Assembly: GCA_038249195.1 (NCBI GenBank)
Contig: JBBRWM010000012.1
Coordinates: forward strand, 1 to 64,000
Source of the DNA: JAOUEA01 sp038249195
Lineage (GTDB): Bacteria; Actinomycetota; UBA4738; HRBIN12
DNA length: 64,000 nucleotides
Direction: 5' to 3'
The translations under genes were made by a program, and so were the position numbers. Position 1 is the stretch's first letter, and each line of letters starts with the position of its first letter. A model generated the notes under the pieces. That model did no database searches. It saw only the letters and a list, made by a program, of their open reading frames with translations, and was not told the DNA's origin. Of the stretch, positions 1 to 8,144 are shown piece after piece.

Positions 1-100
1 GGCTGGCCTCGGCGATGAGAAAGAACAACCGGCGCTCGGCCTGGCAGACCGCTTCGTGGGCCTTATCGAGTGCTCCGATCGCTCCTGAGGTATCGAACAT
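1..100 (-). CDS. DUF222/HNH endonuclease-like protein, N-terminal fragment
   Basis: Only the first 33 codons lie in the window; the gene runs off the left edge. Reading leftwards from an ATG at 98-100, the peptide begins MFDTSG and continues with an amphipathic helix containing ALDKAHEAV and ERRLFFLIAEAS. This is typical of the start of the DUF222 domain found in actinobacterial 13E12-repeat/HNH nuclease proteins. The start codon lies inside a perfect LexA box (93-108), so the gene is probably induced by DNA damage. As established background, several mycobacterial 13E12 proteins are LexA-regulated. The family call rests on a short N-terminus plus this regulatory site; the HNH motif itself is outside the window. 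Confidence 0.55.
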   Translation of the reverse strand, partial: MFDTSGAIGALDKAHEAVCQAERRLFFLIAEAS

Positions 101-108
101 GTGTTCGA
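93..108. promoter_or_regulatory. LexA (SOS) box
   Basis: The sequence TCGAACATGTGTTCGA is a perfect 16-base palindrome matching the Gram-positive/actinobacterial LexA consensus (CGAAC-N4-GTTCG). It overlaps the ATG (98-100) of the leftward DUF222/HNH fragment, so bound LexA would cover the start of transcription and translation. No rightward gene is well placed to use it. Confidence 0.8.
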
Positions 109-334
109 ACCTATCGCCTCCGACGCCACCCGTCCGTGACGACCATCACGTTCGGGACGAAGATCTGACCCGCGGGGGCGTCGACGTGCCGCCGAGAGCC
201 GGGAAGGGAGCTGGACACAAAGCCTCGACCCATCGCGCATTCGTTGGAGGCGGTCGCTCGTCGTATAACCCTAATGACGGTGCCGTTGAACGACAGGGTC
301 TTCGAGGACGCGTCCAACCCGAGGACTTTCGGCC

Positions 335-1538
335 TTAGGAGACCTCACGAGTGTTCGTCTCGGCACCGGTCGAAGTCGCAAGCGGCCGCGTGAACCCGAC
401 CAGTACGATCGTGGCCAGGAGAGCGACCGATGCGCCGATCACGTAGACGGGCCGCGGTCCAAAGGCCTCGACGAGGAACCCTGCAACAACGAAGGCGACA
501 GCATTCGCCATCAAGCCCAGGCTCGAGAGGGAGCCGAACACCCGGGCCCTGACCTTGTCCGGGGTCGAGCGCTGGATCATCGTGTATCCGGCGACGCTCC
601 CGATCGCATCGAAGCCCCCGGCGATCCCCACGCCGACGAGCGCCACCGCGAACACCGGCGACCACGCGGTCACCAGATAACCGATCGCCACCATGCCGAC
701 TCCCGCGATGAGCGCCTGGCGTTCCTGGTCTCGTCGCAACTTCCCTCCCACCCAGTAGCCGATCACGGCAGCTGCGCTCCAGGCTGTGAGGAACAACCCG
801 TAGGCGAATGATCCCTTCCCGAAGCTCTCGGCAAGTGGAAGATCGCCCACGAGAACCAGATCGACCGCGAAATACGTGAGCGTCCAAGCGATCGCAAGCC
901 CGACGAGAAGCCGCTGCGAACAAATCCTTTTGAACCCCGCCATGACGCCTCGGTACTCGCTCTCGTCGTTCGCTCCTTCTGAGAAGCGCCCCCTGATCGT
1001 CGTGATCACCACTGCCGAGATGGCGAACGAGATCGCATTCAGCCAAAAAAACCGCGGACGCTCCCGCGAACCCGGCGATCGCTCCTCCGATCGCAGGACC
1101 AACCGTTCCACCGATCGTTGAACTTATCGACAGGCGGCTGTTCGCCCAGGCCAAGTCGTCCGCCCTCTCGACCAGGTTCGGCAACGCGGCCGCTCCCGCA
1201 GGACCAAAAGGTGTCGCCACTACTGCTGCGATGAACGCGACGACCAGCAGAGATGTCGGCGTATGCATCAACGCGAGGATTCCAAACATCACCGCGCCGA
1301 GCGCTTCTGAGGCCACCATGATCCTCCGGCGGTCAAAGCGGTCTCCGAGCGCCCCTGCGAATGGGCGCAGGACGCCGGTGATCCCAAAGGTCAGGAGCAA
1401 CGTTGCCGAGAGCCAGATCGTGGAGTTCGTGAGGCGGTAGATCTGGAAGGCAAGTGCGACGAATGCGGCGTCCGTCCCGGTCATCGATACGACGCGAGCG
1501 ACCGCGAGTCGGTAGATCGCGCTTCGAGACGACCTCAT
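335..1538 (-). pseudogene. MFS transporter, one frameshift
   Basis: Two overlapping reading frames together encode one major facilitator protein of about 400 residues, of the 12-TM EntS/MFS_3-like drug or siderophore exporter type. The N-terminal part (1538 to about 1050) has TM1-TM5, with the GDRFDRRR loop typical of MFS transporters. The C-terminal part (about 1045 to 335) has TM6-TM12 and ends in TREVS. The frame changes at a run of seven A on the + strand (1045-1051, T7 in the coding sense). Six T would restore ...SAVFWLNAISF... in one frame. The gene is either newly inactivated or carries a homopolymer sequencing error. It is divergent from the GNAT gene at 1667. The substrate cannot be predicted. 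Confidence 0.8.
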
Positions 1539-1666
1539 GCGACCCCAACCCTGCGCATCTCGATCATCGGATCTCCTGTCGGCTCATCCGAGCCCCACCG
1601 ATCCGTGCCATTGAATCACCCGCAACCGAGCGAGGTGCCCGGGGAATCCGGTGCTAGCGTCGGAGG

Positions 1667-2209
1667 GTGACTCGGTCTCCCGATGCTCTCCTGATCGGCG
1701 CCCTGACCGTCGTGCGCCGGGCCACCGAGGACGACGTCGATCTCCTCGTGAGCTGGCACCTCGATCCCGATGTGGCCCGGTACTGGGACGGGGAGACCTA
1801 CACGCGCGAAGAGATGGTGCGGTCCCTGGCACGCCCCGACGTCGATCCGTACATCGTGGAGGCGGCAGGGGAGCCGGTCGGGTACCTGCAGGCATGGTTC
1901 GCCGACGACCTCCCCGGCGAAGCCGGCCTGGACATGTTCCTCATCCCGGACGCGCGTCATCGCGGGCTCGGCCCGGATGCGGCGCGGACCCTCGCCGACT
2001 GGCTCCTCCACGCCGGGGGGAGGGAGCGCGTCACCGCCGACCCCTACGTGTCGAACGAACGCGCGATCCGCGCCTGGGCGAAGGCCGGCTTCCGGTTCAT
2101 CCAGGAGCGGGAGCCCGACGACGAGCACACCGGATCCTGGCTCCTGCTGGCGGCCGACCGGATCGACGCGGGCGCGCGGCCTCGGCGCGGCGCTAGGGTG
2201 GTGACGTGA
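1667..2209 (+). CDS. GNAT acetyltransferase, AAC(6')-like
   Basis: A 180-residue GCN5-related N-acetyltransferase. The middle shows PYIVEAAGEPVGYLQAW, followed by an acetyl-CoA loop region (RHRGLGPDAAR) and then DPYVSNERAIRAWAKAGF. This order, especially the S-N-x-R-A-I-R-x-x-x-K-A-G-F stretch, resembles the aminoglycoside 6'-N-acetyltransferase/siderophore acetyltransferase branch (Acetyltransf_8) more than RimI. An antibiotic substrate is not shown by sequence alone. The GTG start lies 6 bases after a TAGCGT box (1655-1660), consistent with a leaderless transcript. The 3' end overlaps the next gene by 4 bases. Confidence 0.8.
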   Translation: MTRSPDALLIGALTVVRRATEDDVDLLVSWHLDPDVARYWDGETYTREEMVRSLARPDVDPYIVEAAGEPVGYLQAWFADDLPGEAGLDMFLIPDARHRGLGPDAARTLADWLLHAGGRERVTADPYVSNERAIRAWAKAGFRFIQEREPDDEHTGSWLLLAADRIDAGARPRRGARVVT

Positions 2210-2715
2210 CGCGATCCGAGCTCGACGATGCCTTCGCCCACCACGTGTGGGCGACGCTGCAGATCGTCGATGCCTGCTCGCCGCTCGGCGACGAGCAGCT
2301 CGCGACCGATGTTCCCGGTACCTACGGTTCGATCCTCGACACCCTCCGGCACCTCGTGGGATCGGACGCCTGGTACCTGTACGTGATCTCGGGAGGCCAC
2401 GCAGAGCGGATCGACGAAGACGTCATGAGCCTGCCGGAGCTCCGAGGCGTCATGGAGGGTCAGGCCGCCGCCTGGTCGTCGGTGCTGGGAGCGGACCTCG
2501 ACGCCGACATGGATGTCGCGGCGCCCCGCGAGGATGGGACCGAAGGCCACGCGCCCCGAGGGATCCGTCTCGCGCAGGTGTTGCATCATGGCACCGACCA
2601 TCGGAGTCAGATCTGCACGTGCCTCACGTCGCTCGGCGTGGAGCCTCCCGCCATCGACGTCTGGGACTTCGGCGCGCTCGACGGGCGGGTGCACGACGAT
2701 CCCGCGCCCGGGTAG
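2206..2715 (+). CDS. DinB/YfiT family metal-dependent protein
   Basis: A 169-residue four-helix protein of the DinB superfamily. The presumed metal-ligand histidines lie in an N-terminal helix (about residue 49, in DTLRHLVGSD) and in the C-terminal HHGTDHRSQ motif (about residues 126-131). Members include bacillithiol/mycothiol-dependent transferases and many uncharacterised enzymes, so the substrate is unknown. The GTG start overlaps the end of the preceding GNAT gene. It also follows its own TAGGGT box (2194-2199) by 6 bases, so it may be transcribed both with the GNAT gene and from an internal leaderless promoter. Confidence 0.8.
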   Translation: MTRSELDDAFAHHVWATLQIVDACSPLGDEQLATDVPGTYGSILDTLRHLVGSDAWYLYVISGGHAERIDEDVMSLPELRGVMEGQAAAWSSVLGADLDADMDVAAPREDGTEGHAPRGIRLAQVLHHGTDHRSQICTCLTSLGVEPPAIDVWDFGALDGRVHDDPAPG

Positions 2716-2744
2716 ACCGGTGCGTTCAGACGCAGCGGCGTGCG

Positions 2745-3515
2745 TCACGCTTCGGCTTTCTCCGCCTTGCGGCGCGCGGCGTCGGCTCGGCGTCTCGCGG
2801 TCGCTGCGGCCTTGCGCGCCGACCCCGCCTTCGCCTCGGCGTCCTTCGCCGTCCGCTCGAGCCGGGTGGCCTCCCCTTCGAGCGCGTCCGCCTCGCTGGA
2901 GAGCTTGGCGATCCGGCGCTCCCGCTCCCGCTCCTTGCGCTGCTGTTGAGGGGTGACGCTCGCGTCTGCTCGCGGCAGCTCCGTCACGGAGGCCAGCAGC
3001 GCCGCGTCCAGACGTTCGTCCCCGAAGCCGGCCGGCGCGGGCAGCTCCTTGTCGAGCTCGCCCGCTCGCATGCGCTCGGCCGCCGCCGAGTCGAAAGCGA
3101 TGGCCATGAGCGTGTTCGCCACCTTGTCGAGGGTGGCTCGGGGCGCGGGCATCGCGGCGCCGTCCAGCGCTTCTGCGGCGGCGCGGACGAGCCCGTCGGT
3201 CAGTGCGCGACGGGCCTCTGTGGCTTCGCGGAGCCGTTCCGCGCCCTCGCCGGCGGCGGCCTGCCGCTGGGCCGACGCGAGGTCCTCCCCGGCGCGGATC
3301 AATGCTTCGAGGTCGCGAGCGTGCTCGCGCGCGAGCGCGTCAACGGCCCAGGCAGCCACCGTGGGGCGCCGGAGCGCCTTCACCAGCCTCGCGCCCTCGG
3401 GATCGCCGCCGTCCTTCAGCCGGGCAGCAAGCTCGTTCCTTTCCGCGATGAAGTCCTCAGGTACCGTCGCGTACAACGCCACGATGGCGTCGTGCTCGAC
3501 CACCTCGGCTGCCAC
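2745..3515 (-). CDS. conserved coiled-coil protein of unknown function
   Basis: A 256-residue acidic/basic protein of a family seen in actinobacteria. The N-terminal half has the family-like phrase EGARLVKALRRPTVAAWAVDAL (about residues 41-62). The C-terminal third (residues 190-256) is a highly charged Ala/Arg/Lys/Glu coiled coil ending AARRKAEKAEA. There is no signal peptide or TM segment, and no enzymatic motif is visible. It starts with GTG, lies convergent with the DinB gene and follows the 3531-3986 gene on the same strand with a 15-base gap, suggesting co-transcription. Its function is not known to me. Confidence 0.7.
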   Translation of the reverse strand: MAAEVVEHDAIVALYATVPEDFIAERNELAARLKDGGDPEGARLVKALRRPTVAAWAVDALAREHARDLEALIRAGEDLASAQRQAAAGEGAERLREATEARRALTDGLVRAAAEALDGAAMPAPRATLDKVANTLMAIAFDSAAAERMRAGELDKELPAPAGFGDERLDAALLASVTELPRADASVTPQQQRKERERERRIAKLSSEADALEGEATRLERTAKDAEAKAGSARKAAATARRRADAARRKAEKAEA

Positions 3516-3530
3516 CTGTGCCGATGTGCC

Positions 3531-3986
3531 CTAGCGGCGGCGGCGACGTTCCCGGCGATGCATCCCGGCCGCGGAGACCGGGGACAGCGGGCGGCCGAAC
3601 GGATCGATGAACAGCGCGCACGGGCCGGTCTGTGCGGGCAGGGAGCCTTCTAGGACCTTGACGTCGTAGGCGAGCTCGTCGCCCTCGAGCGTCGGCGTCA
3701 TGATCTCGACGACGACGTCGTCCACTGCACGGTCACCCGGCTCCGCGAACGACAGGACGGCGTTGGGAGGATCGGTTGCGAAGCTGTTCTCGCCCTGGCC
3801 CCATAAGTCGACGAAGTTGCTCGTGGTCATGTGGCCAACCTCGCGCTGTGGGCGGTCGGAGAAGTAGAGCGTGGATGGCGAGAGCCCGTGGAGAACGATC
3901 CGATCCCCCTCACCGGTCATCCCTCTGGCCGTCTGGACGAACAGCGCCTCGATGTCTTCCAGCTTCTGTTCGGTGACCTCGCTCAT
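3531..3986 (-). CDS. conserved hypothetical protein
   Basis: A 151-residue protein with the conserved-looking core HGLSPSTLYFSDRPQREVGH (about residues 33-52) and SFATDPPNAVLSF (about residues 68-80). These are features of an unnamed family that I recognise but cannot assign a function to. There is no TM segment; the C-terminus is Arg-rich (RRERRRRR). A strong ribosome-binding site (GAGGAGGGG) precedes the ATG. It probably heads a two-gene unit with the coiled-coil protein at 2745-3515. Confidence 0.65.
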   Translation of the reverse strand: MSEVTEQKLEDIEALFVQTARGMTGEGDRIVLHGLSPSTLYFSDRPQREVGHMTTSNFVDLWGQGENSFATDPPNAVLSFAEPGDRAVDDVVVEIMTPTLEGDELAYDVKVLEGSLPAQTGPCALFIDPFGRPLSPVSAAGMHRRERRRRR

Positions 3987-4187
3987 GACACCCCTCCTCG
4001 TTGCGCGGACCTTGCTTGCGCTCGAGTCTACCGAAGGGTCGCGGCATGCTCGGTTCTAGGGCCCGGCCGACCGACCTGCGCCGCGGCGATCAGGCCCGTA
4101 GGCGGCGACCTGCGTGTCGATCCGGCCGCGGCAAGCGCCAACGAAGCTTCGGTCATGGTGATTCACGGCAAGCATGGCGGTTCCCTT

Positions 4188-5399
4188 TCAGCTCGGTGGT
4201 CTTCCCGGGTGGTCGAGTTCCGCGAGTCGCCGCTGCAGCAGGCGACGTTCGGCCTCGTCGTCGGTGAGCGCGAGAGCGCGCGCATAGGCGTCGCGAGCAT
4301 CGCTCGTTCGGCCCAGCCTGCGCAGCAGTTCTCCGCGGGTGGAGTGGAGGAAGCGGTAGTCCCCGAGGTCGAGGCCCTCGACGATGGCAATGCCGGCTTC
4401 GGGACCTTCCGCTTCCGCGATCGCCACGGCCCGATTCAGCTCGACCACCGGCGAGTCGGTGAGGCGGGCGAGCTCACCGTAGAGGGCGGCGATCTGGCGC
4501 CAGTCGCACGGCTCGTCGGCGTGAAGCGACGCGATCGCCGCCTGCACCACGTAGGGGCCACGCCCGTGCAGGGCCAGCCCTCGATCGAGCGCTGCCCGCC
4601 CCTCGGCGATCTGGGCCGAGTCCAGGCGCGCGTGATCCTGCTCGGCGAGCAACACGAGCTCGCCGTCGCGCAGGCGCGCCTCTCGGCGGGCGTCCAGCAG
4701 CAGCATCATGCCCAGCAGGCCGTGCACCTCCGACTCGTCCGGCATGAGCTCGGCGATGGCACGTCCGAGCCGGATCGCCTCGGCCGCCAGGTCGCCGCGC
4801 GTGGGCGGCGCCGAGTAGCCCTCGTTGAAGATCAGGTAAACGACGGCGAGCACGGCGACGAGCCGATCGGGCAACCGATGGTCGGGCGGCACGCGGAACG
4901 GGATCCCCGCAGCCTTGATCTTGCGCTTTGCCCGGACCAACCGCTGGGCCATCGTGGGCTCGGGGATCAGGAACGCGCGCGCGATCTCGCGGGTGGTCAT
5001 GCCACCGAGCGTCCGCAGGGTGAGCGCGACCTGGGCGTCGGTGGCGAGCGCCGGGTGGCAGCACGTGAAGATGAGCTCGAGCCGCTCGTCCGGGAAGATC
5101 GTGTCCTCCATCGTGTCCTCTCCGGCCTCGAGCCCGGCCTCGGGCACCCGGAGCAACTGCGCCTTGGCCGCCAACGTGCGGTCGCGACGGATGCGGTCGA
5201 TGGCCCGGTTTCGCGCGGTGGTCACCAGCCATGTGCCGGGGCTGGAAGGAACGCCGTCGCGGGGCCATCGCTCCGCGGCGATCGCGAAGGCCTCTTGCGC
5301 GGCTTCCTCGGCGAGGTCGAAATCGCCGAGGAAGCCGATCAGGGCCGCGAGCACGTATCCCCAACGCTCGCGGAACGTCTCCTCCAGGATCGCTACCAC
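4188..5399 (-). CDS. ECF42-type RNA polymerase sigma factor with C-terminal TPR-like domain
   Basis: A 403-residue extracytoplasmic-function sigma factor. Sigma region 2 spans roughly residues 10-75 (FDLAEEAAQEAF, then TWLVTTARNRAIDRIRR). Region 4 contains TREIARAFLIPEPTMAQRLVRAK, a helix-turn-helix. The long C-terminal half (about 190-403, with LIFNEGY and repeated helices) is the extension diagnostic of the SigJ-like/ECF42 group, which uses the extension instead of a classical anti-sigma factor. The GTG start (5399) overlaps the stop of the YCII/DGPF gene by 7 bases. This translational coupling is typical of ECF42 loci, where the DGPF protein is the usual partner or target. A longer open frame extends upstream to 6071 but overlaps the DGPF gene and is not used. 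Confidence 0.9.
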   Translation of the reverse strand: MVAILEETFRERWGYVLAALIGFLGDFDLAEEAAQEAFAIAAERWPRDGVPSSPGTWLVTTARNRAIDRIRRDRTLAAKAQLLRVPEAGLEAGEDTMEDTIFPDERLELIFTCCHPALATDAQVALTLRTLGGMTTREIARAFLIPEPTMAQRLVRAKRKIKAAGIPFRVPPDHRLPDRLVAVLAVVYLIFNEGYSAPPTRGDLAAEAIRLGRAIAELMPDESEVHGLLGMMLLLDARREARLRDGELVLLAEQDHARLDSAQIAEGRAALDRGLALHGRGPYVVQAAIASLHADEPCDWRQIAALYGELARLTDSPVVELNRAVAIAEAEGPEAGIAIVEGLDLGDYRFLHSTRGELLRRLGRTSDARDAYARALALTDDEAERRLLQRRLAELDHPGRPPS

Positions 5400-5752
5400 T
5401 CCACGATCGGCCGTACCTCGACCGCGCCGCCGAGGCGCGAGGCCGGGATCCGTGCCGCCAGGTCGATCGCCGCGTCCAGATCGTCGGCTTCGAAGACCAG
5501 GTAGCCGCCGATGGATTCCTTGGTCTCCACGAACGGGCCGTCGGTGGCAAGCGTCTTGCCGTCCTGCACGCGCACGGTGGTCGCCGTCTCGGGGGCGTCG
5601 AGCCCGAAGCCGGGGGTGACGCCCGCGGTCTCGTTGATCGCCTGGTAGTCGGCGTAGACGGCCTTCTGCTCGTCCTCCGACAGCGTTGCCCAGGCATCTG
5701 GGTCCCGCGGCGTGGGCGTTGAGCCCTGATGGATCAAGAGCATGTACTTCAT
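5393..5752 (-). CDS. DGPF/YCII-related domain protein (ECF42 partner)
   Basis: A 119-residue protein of the YCII superfamily (ferredoxin-like fold), beginning MKYMLLIHQG and carrying the hallmark DGPF motif at residues 71-74, followed by VETKESIGGYLVFEA. DGPF proteins are the conserved genomic partners of ECF42 sigma factors and are often under their control; their biochemical activity is unknown. An excellent Shine-Dalgarno sequence (GAGGAGGAACC) precedes the ATG. The stop codon overlaps the GTG of the sigma gene, so the two are co-translated. Confidence 0.88.
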   Translation of the reverse strand: MKYMLLIHQGSTPTPRDPDAWATLSEDEQKAVYADYQAINETAGVTPGFGLDAPETATTVRVQDGKTLATDGPFVETKESIGGYLVFEADDLDAAIDLAARIPASRLGGAVEVRPIVEW

Positions 5753-5880
5753 GGTTCCTCCTCCTCGTCCTCTCCTCGGTCTGGTCGCGTGTTGGACGAA
5801 CGGGACGACGGAAATCGACAGCTCGGTCGAAAGAAGACGATATCGCCGGTGATGCCGCTAGCCGACGCGCCGATCGGGCC

Positions 5881-6710
5881 TCACGCGCCTGGGCTCCAGA
5901 TCTCCGCCAGCGGATGCAGGTCGATCCCGAACGCCTTGGCGGTCGTCTCCGGCTCGCCGGAGGAGACCGCATCGTGCAGCAGCACGTCGACGAGCTCCGG
6001 GGTGAGATCCGCGATGACATGCGAAAGGGCCCTCGATAGCCAGGGCGGCGTGTGGCTGAGCCGCGCCTCACCCGTGATTCAACTCGCGTGCGAACTCGTC
6101 CATCGTCATCGTTCGCGGCCCTGCAAGCTCCCAGGTGCCCGTGGGTGCCGAGAGATCCAGCGTCGCTCGCACGATCGCTTCCACGACGTCCGCTACGTAG
6201 ATGGGGTCGAGGCGCTGACGTCCCGACCCGAGGATCCTGACCGCCTCGCCACCCCTCGACACGAAGGCCGAAGCTGTCGGTCCTGGATCGTGCGAAACGG
6301 TCCGACGATGTGTGCGCAGCGGAAGGTCACCGTGGGTACAAGGCATCCGCCGACGGCCTCCTCGGCCAGTCCCTTGGCGTTCAGGTACGCGTTCCTCGAT
6401 CCTGCCTCGGCACGGATGAAGCTGAGGAACACCAGCCGTCTCACCGACGAGCCCTCCAGGGCCTCGAGGGTGTCGCGGACCGTGCCCAAGTTCGACCCCA
6501 CGTAGGTGTCGGGCTTGCGCACGACCAGTCCACCGGCGAGGTGCACGACCACCTCGGCATCCTCCAACGCCTTCCTCAGGTCGTCGCCTCTGCCCAGGGG
6601 TCGGATCTCGTCCTGACCTCGCCGAGCCGCCTCTGCAACGACGTGCCCACGCGGCCGCTCGCCCCGGTGATCGCGACGGGTCCGGCGACCCGATCCACAT
6701 CGCTCAGCAC
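5881..6710 (-). pseudogene. NAD(P)-dependent SDR/epimerase, three frameshifts
   Basis: Fragments in different frames line up as one atypical short-chain dehydrogenase (NmrA/epimerase-like) of about 275 residues. They are VAITGASGRVGTSLQRRLGE (Rossmann dinucleotide motif, near 6620-6700), a middle part with VVVHLAGGLVV and RRLVFLSFI (6567 to about 6280), GSGRQRLDPIYVADVVEAI (to 6068), and a C-terminal helix region ending LHPLAEIWSPGA (6070-5881). Frames change near 6617, 6255-6290 and 6071-6073, the last apparently one extra G in a GGG run. The GTG at 6710 follows the upstream gene's stop by 1 base, so it belonged to a two-gene unit. As read, it cannot give a full-length enzyme. Confidence 0.72.
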
Positions 6711-6711
6711 G

Positions 6712-7473
6712 CTAGTTCACCAGGTGATAGTCGTGGATCTCCGCCTTGAAGAATCGTCCTTCGTCCCAACGATCGCTCCCGAAGAACCATCCGGCGTGTC
6801 CGGCGCTGGGGATCGAGACGCCGTCGAATGTCGAGTAGCGGGTCACATCGAATCCGAAGGGATGATTCCCCCAGGTGCCGGAATCGTCGGGGTCGCCCCA
6901 TCGTTCGAACGCGACCGCCCGGATGCGGGCGTCGTCGTCGAGCGTCAGATGCAGCTCCATCACGACCTCGCCCAGGCGGAAGGTCGCCGTCGCGTGGTGG
7001 TCGTCGCTCGCGCCCCAGCCGACGCCGAACCGTGGGAGCAGCGTCGTCGGCACCCAGACGGCCTCCCCACCGGCACGGCCGACGGAGCTCCGGGAGACGT
7101 CAGGCCCGTCCGCATGCGCCACGCGGACCAGGCCGAGCACCTTCCAGTCCATCGCGCCCTTGCCGTCGCCGTAGCGGTCCGATCCGGAGATAACCCCGCC
7201 GGCACCCCCCGACCACACGAAGCCACGGTGAGGTGCCAGCACCTCGCGAGCGCGGAACGGTACCCACCGTTTGCCGAGCCTGACGTGCCCTCGCATGTGG
7301 AACCGTGCCGCTCTGGCCAGGGGCGTTCCCGGGGAGATCGAGCCTCGCAGGAACCTTCGGACCAGCTCGGGCAGACCTTCAAGGTCGGCCTCGGAGAAGG
7401 ATCCTGGCTCAGGGGGTTCGGCCAACCGGATCCTTAGATCGTTGGTGCGGTCGGTGAGCGTTCTTTCGTTCAT
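6712..7473 (-). CDS. conserved hypothetical protein (DUF6544/DUF6920-like)
   Basis: A 253-residue soluble protein. It has a helical start, then LPELVRRFLRG, RFHMRGHVRLGKRWVPF, FVWSGG, WVPTTLLPRFGVGW and a C-terminal GFDVTRYSTFDGVSIPSAG. The pattern resembles a bacterial family I recall as DUF6544/DUF6920, whose function is not established. The ATG at 7473 is chosen over the upstream open frame because GGGAGGGAGAC lies just before it. The stop is 1 base from the GTG of the downstream SDR relic. Confidence 0.65.
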   Translation of the reverse strand: MNERTLTDRTNDLRIRLAEPPEPGSFSEADLEGLPELVRRFLRGSISPGTPLARAARFHMRGHVRLGKRWVPFRAREVLAPHRGFVWSGGAGGVISGSDRYGDGKGAMDWKVLGLVRVAHADGPDVSRSSVGRAGGEAVWVPTTLLPRFGVGWGASDDHHATATFRLGEVVMELHLTLDDDARIRAVAFERWGDPDDSGTWGNHPFGFDVTRYSTFDGVSIPSAGHAGWFFGSDRWDEGRFFKAEIHDYHLVN

Positions 7474-7791
7474 CGTCTCCCTCCCACGCGTACACGGCCA
7501 TCGTCCTCGACGGCAACCGCGTCGCCATGGGCCACCCGCCCCGGGACGTGGAGGACCATCAGTCGCGGTCCAGCTACGCCTCCAGCGGCGCGCGGAGTTC
7601 CCCAACGTCTTGCCTCGATCACGACGCGGGAGGATCATCCCGGCGCGGAAAGAGTCCGGGCGTGAGCGCGGCTACCCCTCTCCACCGACGCGCCGTTCCA
7701 TTTGAAGGCGCCATGGCGCGAGGTCGTTCGATCCAGGTTCTGTATTCGGTAGCGCGAGTGTTGGGCTCGCCGATGATCGTGTGACTCGCTA
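7474..7791. other. intergenic stretch without a supported gene
   Basis: About 320 bases between two leftward genes. A short + strand open stretch at 7494-7620 (beginning YTAIVLDGNRVAMG) looks protein-like but has no start signal and no recognisable family; it could be a gene remnant. No convincing terminator or repeat was seen. Confidence 0.4.
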
Positions 7792-7995
7792 TCAGATGGA
7801 CCGCAAAGCACCGACGAGCAGCAGGACGAGCGAAGCAACTACTCCCACGAAGCCGACAATGATCGGGCTGATGCCGCCGCACTCCGAACCACCCGCGGCG
7901 TCGTTGCAGCCCTGGACGACCCACGACGGCGATGAGGCAAGGACGGCGATCGTAGCGACGATGACGACCCCTGCTGCGATCGCCCATTTCCTCAT
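7792..7995 (-). CDS. small two-TM membrane protein
   Basis: A 67-residue protein with an N-terminal hydrophobic helix (residues 5-21), a short loop with two cysteines (GCNDAAGGSECGG) and a second hydrophobic helix (residues 45-62). The cysteines could form a disulfide on the outer face. The ATG at 7995 was chosen over the upstream open frame because a TATGAT box lies exactly 6 bases before it, the leaderless arrangement seen for many genes here. I recognise no family. Confidence 0.55.
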   Translation of the reverse strand: MRKWAIAAGVVIVATIAVLASSPSWVVQGCNDAAGGSECGGISPIIVGFVGVVASLVLLLVGALRSI

Positions 7996-8144
7996 GTCAC
8001 GATCATATCGCCGACGACTAACGAGCGTGCTCGGCAACCTAGGTCTCCCAGGCAATGCGCCCATTTTGACAAGATGGCAGGCAGCTGTGGAAACAACGCG
8101 CAAGTTCGTCTATGCCGTGGAAAGAGCATCCATCCGGTGTCGAC

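Noticed and set aside
15..338. 107-codon ORF on the + strand at the left edge
   Set aside because: It crosses the LexA box and the HNH fragment in the wrong frame, and has no family resemblance or start signal.
5400..6071. Upstream in-frame extension of the sigma factor ORF
   Set aside because: It overlaps the DGPF gene and the SDR relic, is Arg/Pro-rich, and the GTG at 5399 gives the expected sigma N-terminus with coupling to the DGPF gene.
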